Source of the DNA: Acidovorax sp. CF316
GTDB lineage: Bacteria; Pseudomonadota; Gammaproteobacteria; Burkholderiales; Burkholderiaceae_C
Length of the DNA: 50,714 bases
NCBI RefSeq assembly: GCF_000276605.1
Contig: NZ_AKJX01000104.1
Location: 1-50,714, forward strand
Direction: 5' to 3'
Shown here: positions 16,767 through 26,972 of the stretch, piece after piece
How the letters are laid out: each line of letters begins with the position of its first letter
Position numbering within the stretch: the first letter of the stretch is position 1
Translations under genes and position numbers: made by a program
Notes under the pieces: generated by a model
What the model was told of the DNA's origin: nothing
What the model saw: only the letters and a program-made list of their open reading frames with translations
Databases searched by the model: none

Positions 16767-16796
16767 TTGTTCAAAGCGGCGCTGAATTTCTACAGT
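16767..16796 (+). promoter_or_regulatory. Candidate promoter and LysR-type dyad upstream of the binding-protein gene
   Basis: TACAGT (16791-16796) is a plausible -10, with TTGTTC (16767-16772) 18 nt upstream as a poor -35. The dyad TTCA-N9-TGAA (16770-16786) overlaps the -35 region, where a LysR-type activator would bind. The dyad is short and could be chance. Confidence 0.3.
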
Positions 16797-16842
16797 GCAC
16801 CTACGCCTTTTCATTTCTTTTCTTCGTCGCAAAGGGAACCCC

Positions 16843-17733
16843 ATGCCAACGACCGCCGCCGCCCGTGCCACCCTGCTGGCCGCCTGCCTGCTTGCCTGCT
16901 GTGCTGCCCAGGCCGACACCCTCAAGAAGATCGCCGACACCGGCAAGATCACGCTGGCCTACCGCGAATCGTCCGTGCCCTTCAGCTACCTGGCAGGCAC
17001 CGGCCAGCCCGTGGGCTTTGCGGTGGACATCTCGAACGCCGTGGCCGAGGCCGTGAAGAAGCGCCTGAACAACCCGGCCATCAAGGTCGAGCTGCAGCCC
17101 GTGACCTCGCTCAACCGCATTCCCCTGGTGCAGAACGGCACGGTGGATCTGGAGTGCGGCTCGACCACCAACAACACGGTGCGCGGCAAGGACGTGCAGT
17201 TCGCCACCAACTACTTCTACACCGGCACGCGCCTCTTGACCAAGAGGAGCTCGGGCATCAAGGGCTTCGGCGATCTGGCTAAGCGCAAGATCTCCACCAC
17301 CTCGGGCACCACCAATGCCCAGGTGGTGCGCAAGTACGACCGCGACAACAAGCTCGACATGGAGATCCTGATGGGCAAGGACCATGAGGATTCGCTGCTG
17401 CTGGTGGACACCGGCCGGGCCGAGGCCTTCGCCATGGACGACATCCTGCTCTACGGCCTGATGGCCAATGCGCGCAATCCGGCCGAGTGGGATGTGGTGG
17501 GCGAGGCGCTGCAGGTCGAGCCCTATGCCTGCATGCTGCGCAAGGACGACCCGCAGTTCCAGGCCCTGGTCAACGGCGTCATCGGCGGCATGATGAAGTC
17601 CGGCGAGTTCGAGAAGCTGTATGCCAAGTGGTTCATGTCGCCCATCGCGCCGCGCGGTCAGAACCTCAAGCTGCCCATGGGCAAGGAGCTGCGCGACAAC
17701 CTCGCCGCCCAGAGCGACAAGCCCGCCATCTGA
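16843..17733 (+). CDS. Amino-acid ABC transporter substrate-binding protein (GltI-like, family 3)
   Basis: A 296-residue periplasmic solute-binding protein. The start is chosen for the AAAGGGAA ribosome site and the signal peptide MPTTAAARATLLAACLLACC cleaved after QA. The mature protein shows family-3 features: KITLAYRESSVPFSY near the N-terminus, PVGFAVDISNAV, the hinge region VQNGTVDLECGSTTNN, and MDDILLYGLMA. These resemble glutamate/aspartate binding proteins. No permease or ATPase gene lies beside it, so it must use a transporter encoded elsewhere or act as a sensor. It lies 15 nt upstream of an Asp/Glu racemase gene, suggesting uptake of D- or L-acidic amino acids. Confidence 0.9.
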   Translation: MPTTAAARATLLAACLLACCAAQADTLKKIADTGKITLAYRESSVPFSYLAGTGQPVGFAVDISNAVAEAVKKRLNNPAIKVELQPVTSLNRIPLVQNGTVDLECGSTTNNTVRGKDVQFATNYFYTGTRLLTKRSSGIKGFGDLAKRKISTTSGTTNAQVVRKYDRDNKLDMEILMGKDHEDSLLLVDTGRAEAFAMDDILLYGLMANARNPAEWDVVGEALQVEPYACMLRKDDPQFQALVNGVIGGMMKSGEFEKLYAKWFMSPIAPRGQNLKLPMGKELRDNLAAQSDKPAI

Positions 17734-17748
17734 AGGGAGCCACCGAGC

Positions 17749-18510
17749 ATGTTGGCAAGCCATCGCCCCGCCACGCAGACGGTGGGCATCCTGGGCGGCA
17801 TGGGGCCGGCGGCGGGCGCGGACTTCGCGCGCCTGTTCGTGCAGGCCTGCGGCGAACGCATGGCGCAACTGGGCATTCCCGTGCACGACCAGGCCTATCC
17901 CGAGCACTGGCTGGCGCAGGTGCCCATTCCCGACCGCACGGCCGCGCTGGGCGACACCCGACTGGGCGCGCACCAGCCTGCCGAACCCATGCTGCAGGCC
18001 ACGGGCCGCCTGGCCGCGCTGGGCGCCCGCGCGGTGGCCATCGCCTGCAACACGGCCCATGCCTGGCATGGCCTTCTGCAGCAGCGCTTTCCGCAGCTGG
18101 TGGTGCTGCACGGGGTGCAGGAGGTGGTGGCCGGCCTGGCGGCGCGCCAGGTGCGCAGCGTGGGCCTGTTGGCCACGCGCGGCGCCTACGATGCCGGGCT
18201 GTACCAGGGCGAGCTCGAGCGTGCGGGCATTGCCTGCTGCCTGCCCGGCGTGGCCGGGCGCGAGCAGCTCATGCAGGGCATCTACGACGGGGTGAAGGCC
18301 GGCGACTATGCGCTGGCGCGCGAGCGCTTCAGGGCGGTGGCGCGGGCGCTGCAGCAGCGCCACGGCATCACCACCCTGGTCATGGGTTGCACGGAGATAC
18401 CGCTGGCGCTGGAGGAGGGCCCGGCGCTGCCCGGCCTGGCGCTGGTCAACCCCTCGGCCGTGCTGGCGGCGGCGCTGGCGCGGCAGGCCTACCTGGACGC
18501 GGGCGCCTGA
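17749..18510 (+). CDS. Aspartate/glutamate racemase family protein
   Basis: A 253-residue cofactor-independent racemase of the two-cysteine Asp/Glu/hydantoin racemase superfamily. It interconverts D- and L-amino acids through two opposed catalytic cysteines, seen here in AIACNTAHAW (near residue 100) and VMGCTEIPLA (near 212). The N-terminal VGILGGMGPAAGADF is the family's aspartate-racemase signature. A GAAGGGAG ribosome site precedes the ATG, and the gene follows the binding-protein gene by 15 nt, so both are probably co-transcribed. With the LysR gene this forms a small unit for using an acidic amino acid. Exact substrate (Asp or Glu) cannot be decided. Confidence 0.9.
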   Translation: MLASHRPATQTVGILGGMGPAAGADFARLFVQACGERMAQLGIPVHDQAYPEHWLAQVPIPDRTAALGDTRLGAHQPAEPMLQATGRLAALGARAVAIACNTAHAWHGLLQQRFPQLVVLHGVQEVVAGLAARQVRSVGLLATRGAYDAGLYQGELERAGIACCLPGVAGREQLMQGIYDGVKAGDYALARERFRAVARALQQRHGITTLVMGCTEIPLALEEGPALPGLALVNPSAVLAAALARQAYLDAGA

Positions 18511-18671
18511 GCGCCGGCCCGCGCTCCGGGCTTCCAGGGAGAGGTGGGTCCGCGAGGGGAAAAGGCCGTCCACTGCGGCATGTGTTTGGCCGGGCGGTGG
18601 CAGCCGCCGCGCAAACCGCCTAGACTGCGCGCTGCCTTGTTCTGTTCATTCACCCTCTCTGGAGATCAACG

Positions 18672-19568
18672 ATGCTGAGCGACGACCACCGACTGGATAC
18701 CGAGGCCCTGGTGCCCGGCCGTGCCACCGAAGCCGGCGCCACGCGCCGCCTGGCCCTGCAGACCGCCCTGGGCCTGGGCTATGCAGCCGCGGCCACGCCG
18801 CTGATGGCGCAGACAGCCATCGCCACCCCGGCCGACGGACTGACGGCCGGCGAGGTCAGCTTCACCGTGGGCGGATTCAAGGTGCCCGCCTACCGCGCCG
18901 CGCCCGCCGGCAAGACCGGCCTGCCCGTGGTGCTGGTGATCCAGGAAATCTTTGGCGTGCACGAGTACATCGCTGACACCTGCCGCCGCTTCGCCAAGGC
19001 CGGCTACCTGGCCATCGCCCCGCAGCTCTATGCGCGCCAGGGCGATGCCTCCAAGTACACCGAGGCCGCCAAGCTCATGGCCGAAATCGTCTCCAAGGTG
19101 CCCGATGCACAGGTGATGGCCGACCTCGACGGCGCCGTGGCCTGGGCCACCGCCAACGGCGGCGATGGCGCGCGCGTGGGCATCACCGGCTTTTGCTGGG
19201 GTGGCCGCATCACCTGGCTATACGCCGCGCACGGCCCGGTCAAGGCCGGTGTGGCCTGGTACGGCCGCCTCGTGGGCCAGCCCAGCGAGCTCACGCCCAA
19301 GCACCCGGTGGACATCGCCCCCATCCTCAAGGCGCCGGTGCTCGGCCTGTACGGTGAAAAAGACACCGGCATCCCCCTTGACACGGTTGATAAGATGAAA
19401 GCTGCCCTGGCCGGTGGCTCCGCCGCCGCCAAGGCTTCGGAATTCGTGGTGTACCCCGATGCGCCGCATGCCTTCCACGCCGACTACCGCCCCAGCTATC
19501 GCAAGGAAGCGGCCGACGATGGCTGGAAGCGTGCGCTGGCCTGGTTCAAGGCGAACGGCGTCGTCTGA
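18672..19568 (+). CDS. Dienelactone hydrolase family protein, Tat-type leader
   Basis: A 298-residue alpha/beta hydrolase of the dienelactone hydrolase (carboxymethylenebutenolidase) family. The catalytic triad is visible: Cys in [10 protein letters not shown], Asp in GEKDTGIP and His in [14 protein letters not shown]. Oxyanion-region residues lie in [14 protein letters not shown]. An N-terminal extension with [20 protein letters not shown] ending LMAQ resembles a Tat signal, so it is probably periplasmic, unlike classical cytoplasmic enzymes of chlorocatechol degradation. No aromatic-degradation genes are nearby, so the natural substrate is unknown. It has a GGAG ribosome site, a TAGACT -10-like hexamer about 50 nt upstream, and a strong terminator after the stop. 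Confidence 0.9.
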   Translation: MLSDDHRLDTEALVPGRATEAGATRRLALQTALGLGYAAAATPLMAQTAIATPADGLTAGEVSFTVGGFKVPAYRAAPAGKTGLPVVLVIQEIFGVHEYIADTCRRFAKAGYLAIAPQLYARQGDASKYTEAAKLMAEIVSKVPDAQVMADLDGAVAWATANGGDGARVGITGFCWGGRITWLYAAHGPVKAGVAWYGRLVGQPSELTPKHPVDIAPILKAPVLGLYGEKDTGIPLDTVDKMKAALAGGSAAAKASEFVVYPDAPHAFHADYRPSYRKEAADDGWKRALAWFKANGVV

Positions 19569-19592
19569 CCGACCGGCTGCTCTCCTACAATC

Positions 19593-19625
19593 AGCCGCCC
19601 CTGCATTCAAGGGGCGGCTTTTTTT
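19593..19625 (+). terminator. Rho-independent terminator after the dienelactone hydrolase gene
   Basis: Perfect 10-bp stem AGCCGCCCCT / AGGGGCGGCT with loop GCATTCA, followed by seven T (19619-19625). It starts 24 nt past the stop codon. Confidence 0.93.
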
Positions 19626-19645
19626 GACCCCGCGGTGCCACCCGA

Positions 19646-19675
19646 TTGACATAAAAACAATACCTTTCGCTCAAT
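19646..19675 (+). promoter_or_regulatory. Promoter of the ZIP transporter gene
   Basis: A perfect -35 TTGACA (19646-19651) lies in a locally AT-rich patch; CTCAAT (19670-19675) sits 18 nt downstream as a moderate -10. The start codon is 19 nt further. The AT-rich spacer and the small palindrome CATATAGCTATG next to the start could hold a metal-regulator site, but I see no clear Zur consensus. Confidence 0.5.
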
Positions 19676-19693
19676 GGACGCGCACATATAGCT

Positions 19694-20527
19694 ATGACCT
19701 TGATAGCAATCATCTTGGCCACCCTGGCTGCCGGCATCGGCAGCGTGTGGCTGGCCGCACTGCTGATGCGCCTGGGGCTCGGGGGCCGCAGCGACAGCGT
19801 GGGGCCCCAGCACCTGCTGAGCCTGGCGGCCGGCGCGCTGCTGGCCACGGCCTTCATGCACCTGCTGCCCGAGGCCTTCGAGAGCCAGGCTGGTGCGCAC
19901 GACCTGTTCGCCACGCTGCTGATCGGCGTGGTGTTCTTCTTCCTGCTCGACAAGGCCGAGCTCTGGCACCACGGCCATGAGCACAGCCATGCGGCGCCTG
20001 CCGAGCAGGGCCACGGCGCGCACGACCATGCCGAGCATGCCCACGGGCATGGCCACCACCACCACGGTGCCCCTCGTGCCGGCGGCTGGGCCGTGCTCAC
20101 CGGTGACAGCGTGCACTGTTTTGGTGACGGTATCCTGATCGCCTCGGCCTTCATGGCCGACATCCGGCTGGGCATGATCGCGGCCGTCTCGGTGCTCGCG
20201 CACGAGGTGCCGCACCACATGGGCGACCTGGTGGTGCTGCGCCAGACCAGCCCCAACCGGCGCATGGCGCTGGTCAAGGTGTCGTTGGCGGGCGCCGTCA
20301 CCGCCCTGGGCGGCATCGTCGGCTACTTCCTCGTGGGGCAGTTGCAGGACCTGCTGCCGTACTTCCTGGCCGTGGCGTCGAGCAGTTTCATCTACGTGGC
20401 CCTGGCCGACCTGATTCCGCAACTGCAAAAGCGCCTGTCTGCGCGCGAGACCGTGGCCCAGATCGCCTGGCTGATCGCTGGCATGGTGATCGTCACCTTG
20501 GTCAGCGGCGCGGCCCATGCGCATTGA
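19694..20527 (+). CDS. ZIP-family divalent metal transporter with histidine-rich loop
   Basis: A 277-residue inner-membrane protein of the ZIP family, which imports zinc or related divalent metals. About eight hydrophobic helices are visible, and the N-terminus is hydrophobic from residue 2. Helix IV/V metal-site motifs appear as SVHCFGDGILIASAF and LAHEVPHHMGDLVVL. The cytoplasmic loop between helices III and IV (about 97-132) is extremely histidine-rich (about 15 His, including a run of four), the classical metal-sensing or binding loop. It has its own TTGACA promoter and is followed 16 nt later by an ArsC-like gene. Metal specificity cannot be read from sequence. Confidence 0.93.
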   Translation: MTLIAIILATLAAGIGSVWLAALLMRLGLGGRSDSVGPQHLLSLAAGALLATAFMHLLPEAFESQAGAHDLFATLLIGVVFFFLLDKAELWHHGHEHSHAAPAEQGHGAHDHAEHAHGHGHHHHGAPRAGGWAVLTGDSVHCFGDGILIASAFMADIRLGMIAAVSVLAHEVPHHMGDLVVLRQTSPNRRMALVKVSLAGAVTALGGIVGYFLVGQLQDLLPYFLAVASSSFIYVALADLIPQLQKRLSARETVAQIAWLIAGMVIVTLVSGAAHAH

Positions 20528-20543
20528 AGGCACGCAAAAGCAC

Positions 20544-20900
20544 ATGGTCACGATCTACCACAACCCCCGCTGCGGCACCTCGCGCAACACGCTGGCCCTG
20601 CTGCAGGAGCGCGGGGTGCAACCCGAGGTCATCGAGTACCTCAAGACCCCGCTGAACCGGGCCGCGCTGCAGGCGCTGATCGCGGCCATGGGTGTGCCGG
20701 CCATCGACGTGGTGCGCAGCAAGGAAGCGGTGTTTGCCGAACTGAAGCTGGGCGAACCCGGGGTGACAGACGACCAACTCATCGACGCCATGGTGGCCCA
20801 CCCCATCCTCATGAACCGGCCCATCGTCACCACGCCCCTGGGCGCGGGGCTGTGCCGGCCGGCCGAGACGGTGCTGGAGCTGTTGCCTGCGCAGCCTTGA
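20544..20900 (+). CDS. arsC: Arsenate reductase (glutaredoxin-dependent ArsC family)
   Basis: A 118-residue thioredoxin-fold protein beginning MVTIYHNPRCGTSRNTLALL, matching the ArsC/YffB start with the active cysteine in CGTSR. Later motifs are EYLKTPLNRAAL, RSKEAVFAELKL and MVAHPILMNRPIV, where the arginine contacts the oxyanion. A start at 20517 overlapping the ZIP stop codon is possible, but homology begins at this ATG. There are no arsenite pump or ArsR genes nearby, so a general glutathione/glutaredoxin-linked role is as likely as true arsenic resistance. It is probably co-transcribed with the ZIP gene. Confidence 0.9.
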   Translation: MVTIYHNPRCGTSRNTLALLQERGVQPEVIEYLKTPLNRAALQALIAAMGVPAIDVVRSKEAVFAELKLGEPGVTDDQLIDAMVAHPILMNRPIVTTPLGAGLCRPAETVLELLPAQP

Positions 20901-20914
20901 GCCGCTCGGGCTGG

Positions 20915-21667
20915 CTAGCGTGCCAGTTCCTCGCGCACGGCGGCCACCTGCCGGCGCGAGACCGTGAGCAGCTCCGTCATGCCCTGCAGGCGCACGGCCC
21001 AGCCGTCGCCTTCCTCGGGGTCGTAGTGCTTTTCGAGCGCGCGCACGGCGCGCCGGGCCACCAGCGCATTGCGGTGGATGCGCAGGAAGCGCGTGGGGTA
21101 GCGCGCCTCCAGCTCGCTCAGGGCCCCGTCCATGATGTAGCTGCGGGTGGCGGTGCGCACCGTCACGTACTTCTGCTCGGCCTTGAAATACAGCACCTCG
21201 GCCAGCGGCAGCCGCTCGGTGCGGCCCCGGTCCTGGATCACCAGCGCCTCGCCGTCGGCGGCCGAAGGGGCCGCGGCCGTGCTGTGGGCCGGGCGGGTGG
21301 TGCGCTGCACCTTGGCCAGTGCCTGCTGCAGGCGCTCGCGCCGCACGGGCTTGGTGAGGTAGTCCACGGCGTCGAGCTCGAAGGCATTCACCGCGTGGTC
21401 GGCATGGGCCGTCACGAAGACCACGGCCGGCGGGCGCGCCAGGGCCTGCAGCGCGTGCGCCAGGCCCAGGCCGTCCTGGCCGGGCATGTGGATATCGAGC
21501 AGCACCAGGTCGAAGGCGCTGCCCCCGGTGGGCCCCAGCAGGGCCATGGCTTCGCCGGCGTTGCCGGCCTCGGACACGGTGGTGTGCAGGGTCTCGGCGC
21601 AGTCGCCCAGCAGGGTGCGCAGGCGGCTGCGGGCCAGGGCTTCGTCGTCAACAATCAGGATGTTCAT
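20915..21667 (-). CDS. LytTR-family response regulator (AlgR/LytR type)
   Basis: A 250-residue response regulator with an N-terminal receiver (about 1-120; acidic pocket DDE at 7-9, phosphoacceptor Asp58 in LLDIHMPG, Lys106 in DYLTKP) and a C-terminal LytTR DNA-binding domain (about 145-245; FLRIHRNALVARRAV and LLTVSRRQV are typical). A 25-residue Ala/Thr-rich linker joins them. The start overlaps the stop of the kinase gene by 4 nt (ATGA), so the two are translationally coupled. Target genes are unknown. Orthologs commonly sit next to argH in this family, from memory. Confidence 0.95.
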   Translation of the reverse strand: MNILIVDDEALARSRLRTLLGDCAETLHTTVSEAGNAGEAMALLGPTGGSAFDLVLLDIHMPGQDGLGLAHALQALARPPAVVFVTAHADHAVNAFELDAVDYLTKPVRRERLQQALAKVQRTTRPAHSTAAAPSAADGEALVIQDRGRTERLPLAEVLYFKAEQKYVTVRTATRSYIMDGALSELEARYPTRFLRIHRNALVARRAVRALEKHYDPEEGDGWAVRLQGMTELLTVSRRQVAAVREELAR

Positions 21668-22845
21668 GGCGCGGCATTGCGGGTAGGGGCGGAGGGAGGT
21701 GGCGACGGGGCTGGTGCGGCGGGCCGGCCATGGCGGCGCGGGCGGCCGGACACGCGGGCCGGCCGGTCCTGCACGGGCAGGGTGATGCGCACCTGGTAGA
21801 GGCCGTCGAGCACGCCGGCCGTGAATTCGCCCTGCACATCGTGCAGCAGCGCCAGGCGCGCGCGCACGTTGGCCAGGGCGATGCCATGGCCGCGCGGCAC
21901 GTCGTGGTAGCGGATGTCGCTCGCGGGCAGGGTGTTGGTGATGCGCACCACCACGCGGCTGCCGCGCAGTTCGGTCATCACCTTGAGCTTGCCGCCGCGC
22001 GGGCTCGGCTCCACGCCATGCTTGACGGCGTTTTCCACCAGCGGCTGCAGCAGCAGGGGTGGCAGCCGGGCGCTGTCGGTGCGCGGGTCCAGGCTCCACT
22101 GCACCTGCAGGCGCTTGCCGAAACGCACCTCCTCGATACCGAGGTAACGGCGGGCCAGGGTGATTTCCTCGCCCAGGGAGGTCACTTCGCCCTGCTCGAC
22201 GAGCGCCACGCGGAACAGGTCGCTCAGGTCTTCGAGCAGCGATTCGGCCTTGGCGGGCTCCTTGCGCACCAGGGCGATCGCGCTGTTGAGCGTATTGAAC
22301 AGAAAGTGTGGGCGGATGCGCGACTGCAGCTCGGTCAGGCGCGCCGTTGTGGCCGCCGGGGTGCGCCCGCGCGCGCGCAGCACCAGGGCCGCGACCAGCA
22401 GCGCCGCGAGCAGGGCGCCGGTGGCGGCGCTGGCCACCCAGGGCGAGCGCTCGGCCACGCCGGCCAGGGTCAGCATGGCGCAGGCATAGAGGCCCGCCAG
22501 CGCCCCGAGCGTCACGCCGGCCGCATACTGCTGGCCCGTGCCCAGGCCCTGCAGCACGGTCTTCAGGCTGCAGGCGGTGATCAGCCAGGCCAGGGTGGCC
22601 GGCAAGGCACCGCCTGTCACCAGGGCCATGTTGGCCAGCCAATCGCTGGGGCCGCGGGCACCGAACAGGGTGCCCACGCCCACCACGACCTCGACGAACA
22701 GCACGGCCCGCAGCACCACGCCGACCTGGCAGGCGTCGAACACCAGCGCCCTTCCGGCCGCGGGTTGGCCGCTGCGCGAAGGGCCTCTGGGTGGGCCTGA
22801 TTCGGCTTCGGGAGGCGGGGTCGATAAAATTTGCGTGTTTTGCAT
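21664..22845 (-). CDS. Sensor histidine kinase, LytS/YehU-like
   Basis: A 393-residue membrane kinase. After a hydrophilic proline-rich lead of about 35 residues, four hydrophobic helices span roughly 38-62, 72-94, 107-130 and 137-157. They are followed by the His_kinase motif [17 protein letters not shown] with phosphoacceptor His180, and an ATPase domain with N-box [10 protein letters not shown] (Asn272) and [13 protein letters not shown]. No periplasmic sensor domain is visible, so the signal is probably sensed in the membrane. The last 35 residues are Arg/Pro/Ala-rich. There is no ribosome site before the ATG, and only 51 nt separate it from divergent argH. It partners the overlapping LytTR regulator. 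Confidence 0.92.
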   Translation of the reverse strand: MQNTQILSTPPPEAESGPPRGPSRSGQPAAGRALVFDACQVGVVLRAVLFVEVVVGVGTLFGARGPSDWLANMALVTGGALPATLAWLITACSLKTVLQGLGTGQQYAAGVTLGALAGLYACAMLTLAGVAERSPWVASAATGALLAALLVAALVLRARGRTPAATTARLTELQSRIRPHFLFNTLNSAIALVRKEPAKAESLLEDLSDLFRVALVEQGEVTSLGEEITLARRYLGIEEVRFGKRLQVQWSLDPRTDSARLPPLLLQPLVENAVKHGVEPSPRGGKLKVMTELRGSRVVVRITNTLPASDIRYHDVPRGHGIALANVRARLALLHDVQGEFTAGVLDGLYQVRITLPVQDRPARVSGRPRRHGRPAAPAPSPPPSAPTRNAAP

Positions 22846-22896
22846 TGCGGCATCCGGGCGTTCCGGGTGTCAGAACTACCGGATTATTGCCCTCCC

Positions 22897-24366
<1,470 letters not shown>

Positions 24367-24400
24367 CGCCGCCTGGGCGTGCTTCTTGCATGGTACGGAT

Positions 24401-24440
24401 GCCGCAGGCCGCTGCGCATGACAGCGCCGCAGCCTGCGGC
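24401..24440. repeat. Large inverted repeat downstream of argH
   Basis: GCCGCAGGC (24401-24409) and GCCTGCGGC (24432-24440) are perfectly complementary. The loop contains a second short stem, CGCTG/CAGCG. No T-run follows on either strand, so it is a weak terminator candidate. It could also be an operator for the following gene: TACGAT (24441-24446) directly abuts it and resembles a -10. Confidence 0.5.
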
Positions 24441-24490
24441 TACGATCCCTGTCTGTTGCACCCGATGACCTATCCGCTGGAGCCCTTCGC

Positions 24491-25477
24491 ATGACCTCGC
24501 CCCGCCGCCGTCTTTTTGCCCACACCCTGCGCGCCAGTGCGCTGCTGCTGGGCCTTGCCGCCATGGGCCTGGCATCGGCCCAGCCCAAGCCGATCCGGCT
24601 GCTGGTGGGCTTTCCGGCCGGCGGCGGCACCGACGCGATCGCGCGCACCCTGGCCGAGAAGCTCAAGGACGAGCTCGGTACCTCGGTGGTGGTGGAGAAC
24701 AAGCCCGGTGCGGGCGGGCAGATCGCGGCCCAGACGCTCAAGGCCGGCCCGGCGGATGGCACGGTGTTGTTTCTCACCCACGACCACACCATCTCCATCC
24801 TGCCCCAGGTGGTGAAGAACCCGGGCTATGAGCCCGCACGCGATTTCATCCCCGTGGTCGGTATCGCCACCTTCGTGAATGCCTTCGCTGTCTCGGGCGG
24901 CACGCCCGCCAGGTCGTTCGGCGAATACGTCACCTGGATCAAGGGCACGGGCGGCGGCAAGGGGGCCGTGGGCATCCCGGCACCCGCGTCCACCCCCGAG
25001 TTCCTCGTGAAGCTGGTGGGCGGCAAGTTCGGCATCGACCTCGTGTCCGCACCCTACCGGGGCAGCGCGCCCATGATGGCCGACATGCTGGGCAACCAGA
25101 TCGGCGCCGGCGTGGCCTCCATCCCCGACTTCATCGAGAACCACAAGGCCGGCAAGGTGCGCGTGGTGGCCGTGCTGGGCAAGAACCGCCAGGCCGCCAT
25201 GCCCGACGTGCCGACCTTCGATGAACTGGGCCTCAAGGGCTTCGAGGACCTGCCGTACTACGGCATCTATGCACCCGCGGGCACGCCGCAGAAGTTCGTC
25301 ACCGATTTCTCGAACGCCGTGGCCAAGGTCATCGCCATGCCCGAGGTGCGCGACCACCTCACGGCCATGGGCCTGACCGTGGGCCATATGCCGCCCGCGC
25401 AGTTCGCCACGCGCGAGAAGGCCTACACCGCCGCCTGGACCAAGATCATCAAGGACACGGGCTTCGTGGCCCAGTAA
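24491..25477 (+). CDS. Bug/TctC-family periplasmic substrate-binding protein
   Basis: A 328-residue periplasmic binding protein of the Bug (Bordetella uptake gene) family, greatly expanded in betaproteobacteria. These proteins bind carboxylates or amino acids for tripartite tricarboxylate transporters or as sensors. A signal peptide (arginine-rich start, hydrophobic core, cleavage after ASA or SAQ) precedes the mature start PKPIRLLVGFPAGGGTDAIA. Family landmarks are ENKPGAGGQIAAQ, PYRGSAPMMADMLGNQI and MPDVPTFDELG. No TctA/TctB membrane genes are adjacent, as is usual for orphan Bug genes. Ligand unknown. It ends 31 nt before a diguanylate cyclase gene on the same strand. Confidence 0.95.
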   Translation: MTSPRRRLFAHTLRASALLLGLAAMGLASAQPKPIRLLVGFPAGGGTDAIARTLAEKLKDELGTSVVVENKPGAGGQIAAQTLKAGPADGTVLFLTHDHTISILPQVVKNPGYEPARDFIPVVGIATFVNAFAVSGGTPARSFGEYVTWIKGTGGGKGAVGIPAPASTPEFLVKLVGGKFGIDLVSAPYRGSAPMMADMLGNQIGAGVASIPDFIENHKAGKVRVVAVLGKNRQAAMPDVPTFDELGLKGFEDLPYYGIYAPAGTPQKFVTDFSNAVAKVIAMPEVRDHLTAMGLTVGHMPPAQFATREKAYTAAWTKIIKDTGFVAQ

Positions 25478-25508
25478 CCCACCCTGCCGGCGCAGGCCGG
25501 CTTCCGCC

Positions 25509-26972
25509 ATGCCCACCACCCGCCTGCCCGCGCACTGGCAGCAGTCCCGTTACCTGCCCTTGCTGGTGGGGCTGTGCAGTGCTGCGCTGGCCGTGCTGCT
25601 GGCCTGGCTGGTGATCGACATCTCGCACACCAAGGCACGCACCGAGATCGTGGCCCGCGCGCAGACCCATCTGCTCGAAATCCGCGACCGCCTGGACCGC
25701 CAGCTGCAGAGCACGCTGTCGGTGCCCGAAACCGTGGCCGCCTTCGTGGCCGCGCAGGGCCATATGTCGCCCGAGATCTTCGCCTCGGTGGTCGGGCGCC
25801 TGCTGGAGAGCCAGCGCAACATCCGCAACCTGGCGCTGGCGCCGGACAACGTCATCAGCGACATCTACCCGCGCCTGGGCAACGAGAAGGCCCTGGGCCT
25901 GCGCTACCTGGACAACCCGCAGCAGCGCGGTGCGGTGGAGCGCGCCATCCAGACCCGCCGTACGGTGGTGGCCGGCCCCATCCAATTGGTGCAGGGCGGG
26001 TTGGGCATCGTGAGCCGCACGCCGGTGTTCCTGTCGGGCGTGCCCGGCGCGGCCCCCGTGGCCGAGCCGCGCTACTGGGGCATCGTCTCGCTGGCCGTGA
26101 ACGCCGACACCCTGTTCGCCGATGTGGGGCTCAACACCGAGCAGATGGGCTTCCAGGTGGCTGCGCGCGGCCTCGATGCCCTGGGCGCGCAGGGGGCCGT
26201 GTTCGTGGGCCAGGCCGGCCTGTTCGACGAAAAGCCGGTCACGCTCGACGTGCCCCTGCCCGGGGGCGGCAGCTGGATCCTGGGCGCCGTGCCCGTGGGC
26301 GGCTGGAAGGCCGCCGGCAGCGCGCCGGCGCTGGTCGTGACGCTGTCGTACGTGTTCGCCCTGCTGCTGGGGCTGCTCAGCGCCTGGCTGGTGCGGGCCC
26401 ACCAGCAGGTGCTGGCGCTGGCCAGCCATGACCGCCTCACCGGCCTGCCCAACCGCCGCCTGTTCGAGGACCGCCTGTCCCAGGCTGTGTTGGCCGCACA
26501 CCGCGACCGCCGTGCCGGTGCGCTGCTGCTGATGGACCTCGACGGCTTCAAGGCCATCAACGACAGCATGGGCCACGGCTGTGGCGACCAGGTGCTGCTG
26601 CGCGTCGGCCAGCGCCTGGCCGGGATGGCGCGCGCCAACGACACGGCAGCACGGCTGGGGGGCGACGAGTTCGCCCTGGTGCTGAATGCGGTGACCTCGC
26701 CGCACGCGGCGATGGAGGTCGCCCAGCGGGTCCTGCAGGACATGCTGGCACCCATCGGCCTGGACAACGGCGAGCATGCACGCATCGGTATCAGCATCGG
26801 AGTGGCCGTGTTCCAGGGCGATGCGGCCGAGGCCCTGCCAGCGCTGATCGACCGGGCCGACCAGGCGCTGTACGCCAGCAAGCGCAGCGGCAAGGGCAAG
26901 GCCACGCTGGCCACCCCGGCTGAACTGCACACCTTTGCAACCCAGCCGCTGAACAGCGCCACCATGCCCTGA
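25509..26972 (+). CDS. CHASE-domain diguanylate cyclase (GGDEF)
   Basis: A 487-residue membrane enzyme predicted to make cyclic di-GMP from two GTP. Helix 1 is about 16-38; a periplasmic CHASE-type sensor spans about 45-265 (PETVAAFVAAQGHMSPEIF, RNIRNLALAPDNVI and GLRYLDNPQQRGAVERA are typical); helix 2 is about 275-297. The GGDEF domain follows (about 305-470), starting SHDRLTGLPNRRLF. The catalytic GGDEF is intact at 384-388, and an RxxD inhibitory site (RAND) lies five residues before it, implying product inhibition. No EAL domain. CHASE domains sense small extracellular ligands; it may work with the Bug protein encoded 31 nt upstream, which is inference. Confidence 0.95.
   Translation: MPTTRLPAHWQQSRYLPLLVGLCSAALAVLLAWLVIDISHTKARTEIVARAQTHLLEIRDRLDRQLQSTLSVPETVAAFVAAQGHMSPEIFASVVGRLLESQRNIRNLALAPDNVISDIYPRLGNEKALGLRYLDNPQQRGAVERAIQTRRTVVAGPIQLVQGGLGIVSRTPVFLSGVPGAAPVAEPRYWGIVSLAVNADTLFADVGLNTEQMGFQVAARGLDALGAQGAVFVGQAGLFDEKPVTLDVPLPGGGSWILGAVPVGGWKAAGSAPALVVTLSYVFALLLGLLSAWLVRAHQQVLALASHDRLTGLPNRRLFEDRLSQAVLAAHRDRRAGALLLMDLDGFKAINDSMGHGCGDQVLLRVGQRLAGMARANDTAARLGGDEFALVLNAVTSPHAAMEVAQRVLQDMLAPIGLDNGEHARIGISIGVAVFQGDAAEALPALIDRADQALYASKRSGKGKATLATPAELHTFATQPLNSATMP

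Noticed and set aside
18672..19568. Aromatic (chlorocatechol) degradation locus
   Set aside because: A single dienelactone-hydrolase-family gene with an export leader and no ring-cleavage or cycloisomerase genes nearby.
20544..20900. Arsenic-resistance operon
   Set aside because: Only an ArsC-like gene is present beside a ZIP transporter; no arsB, acr3 or arsR.
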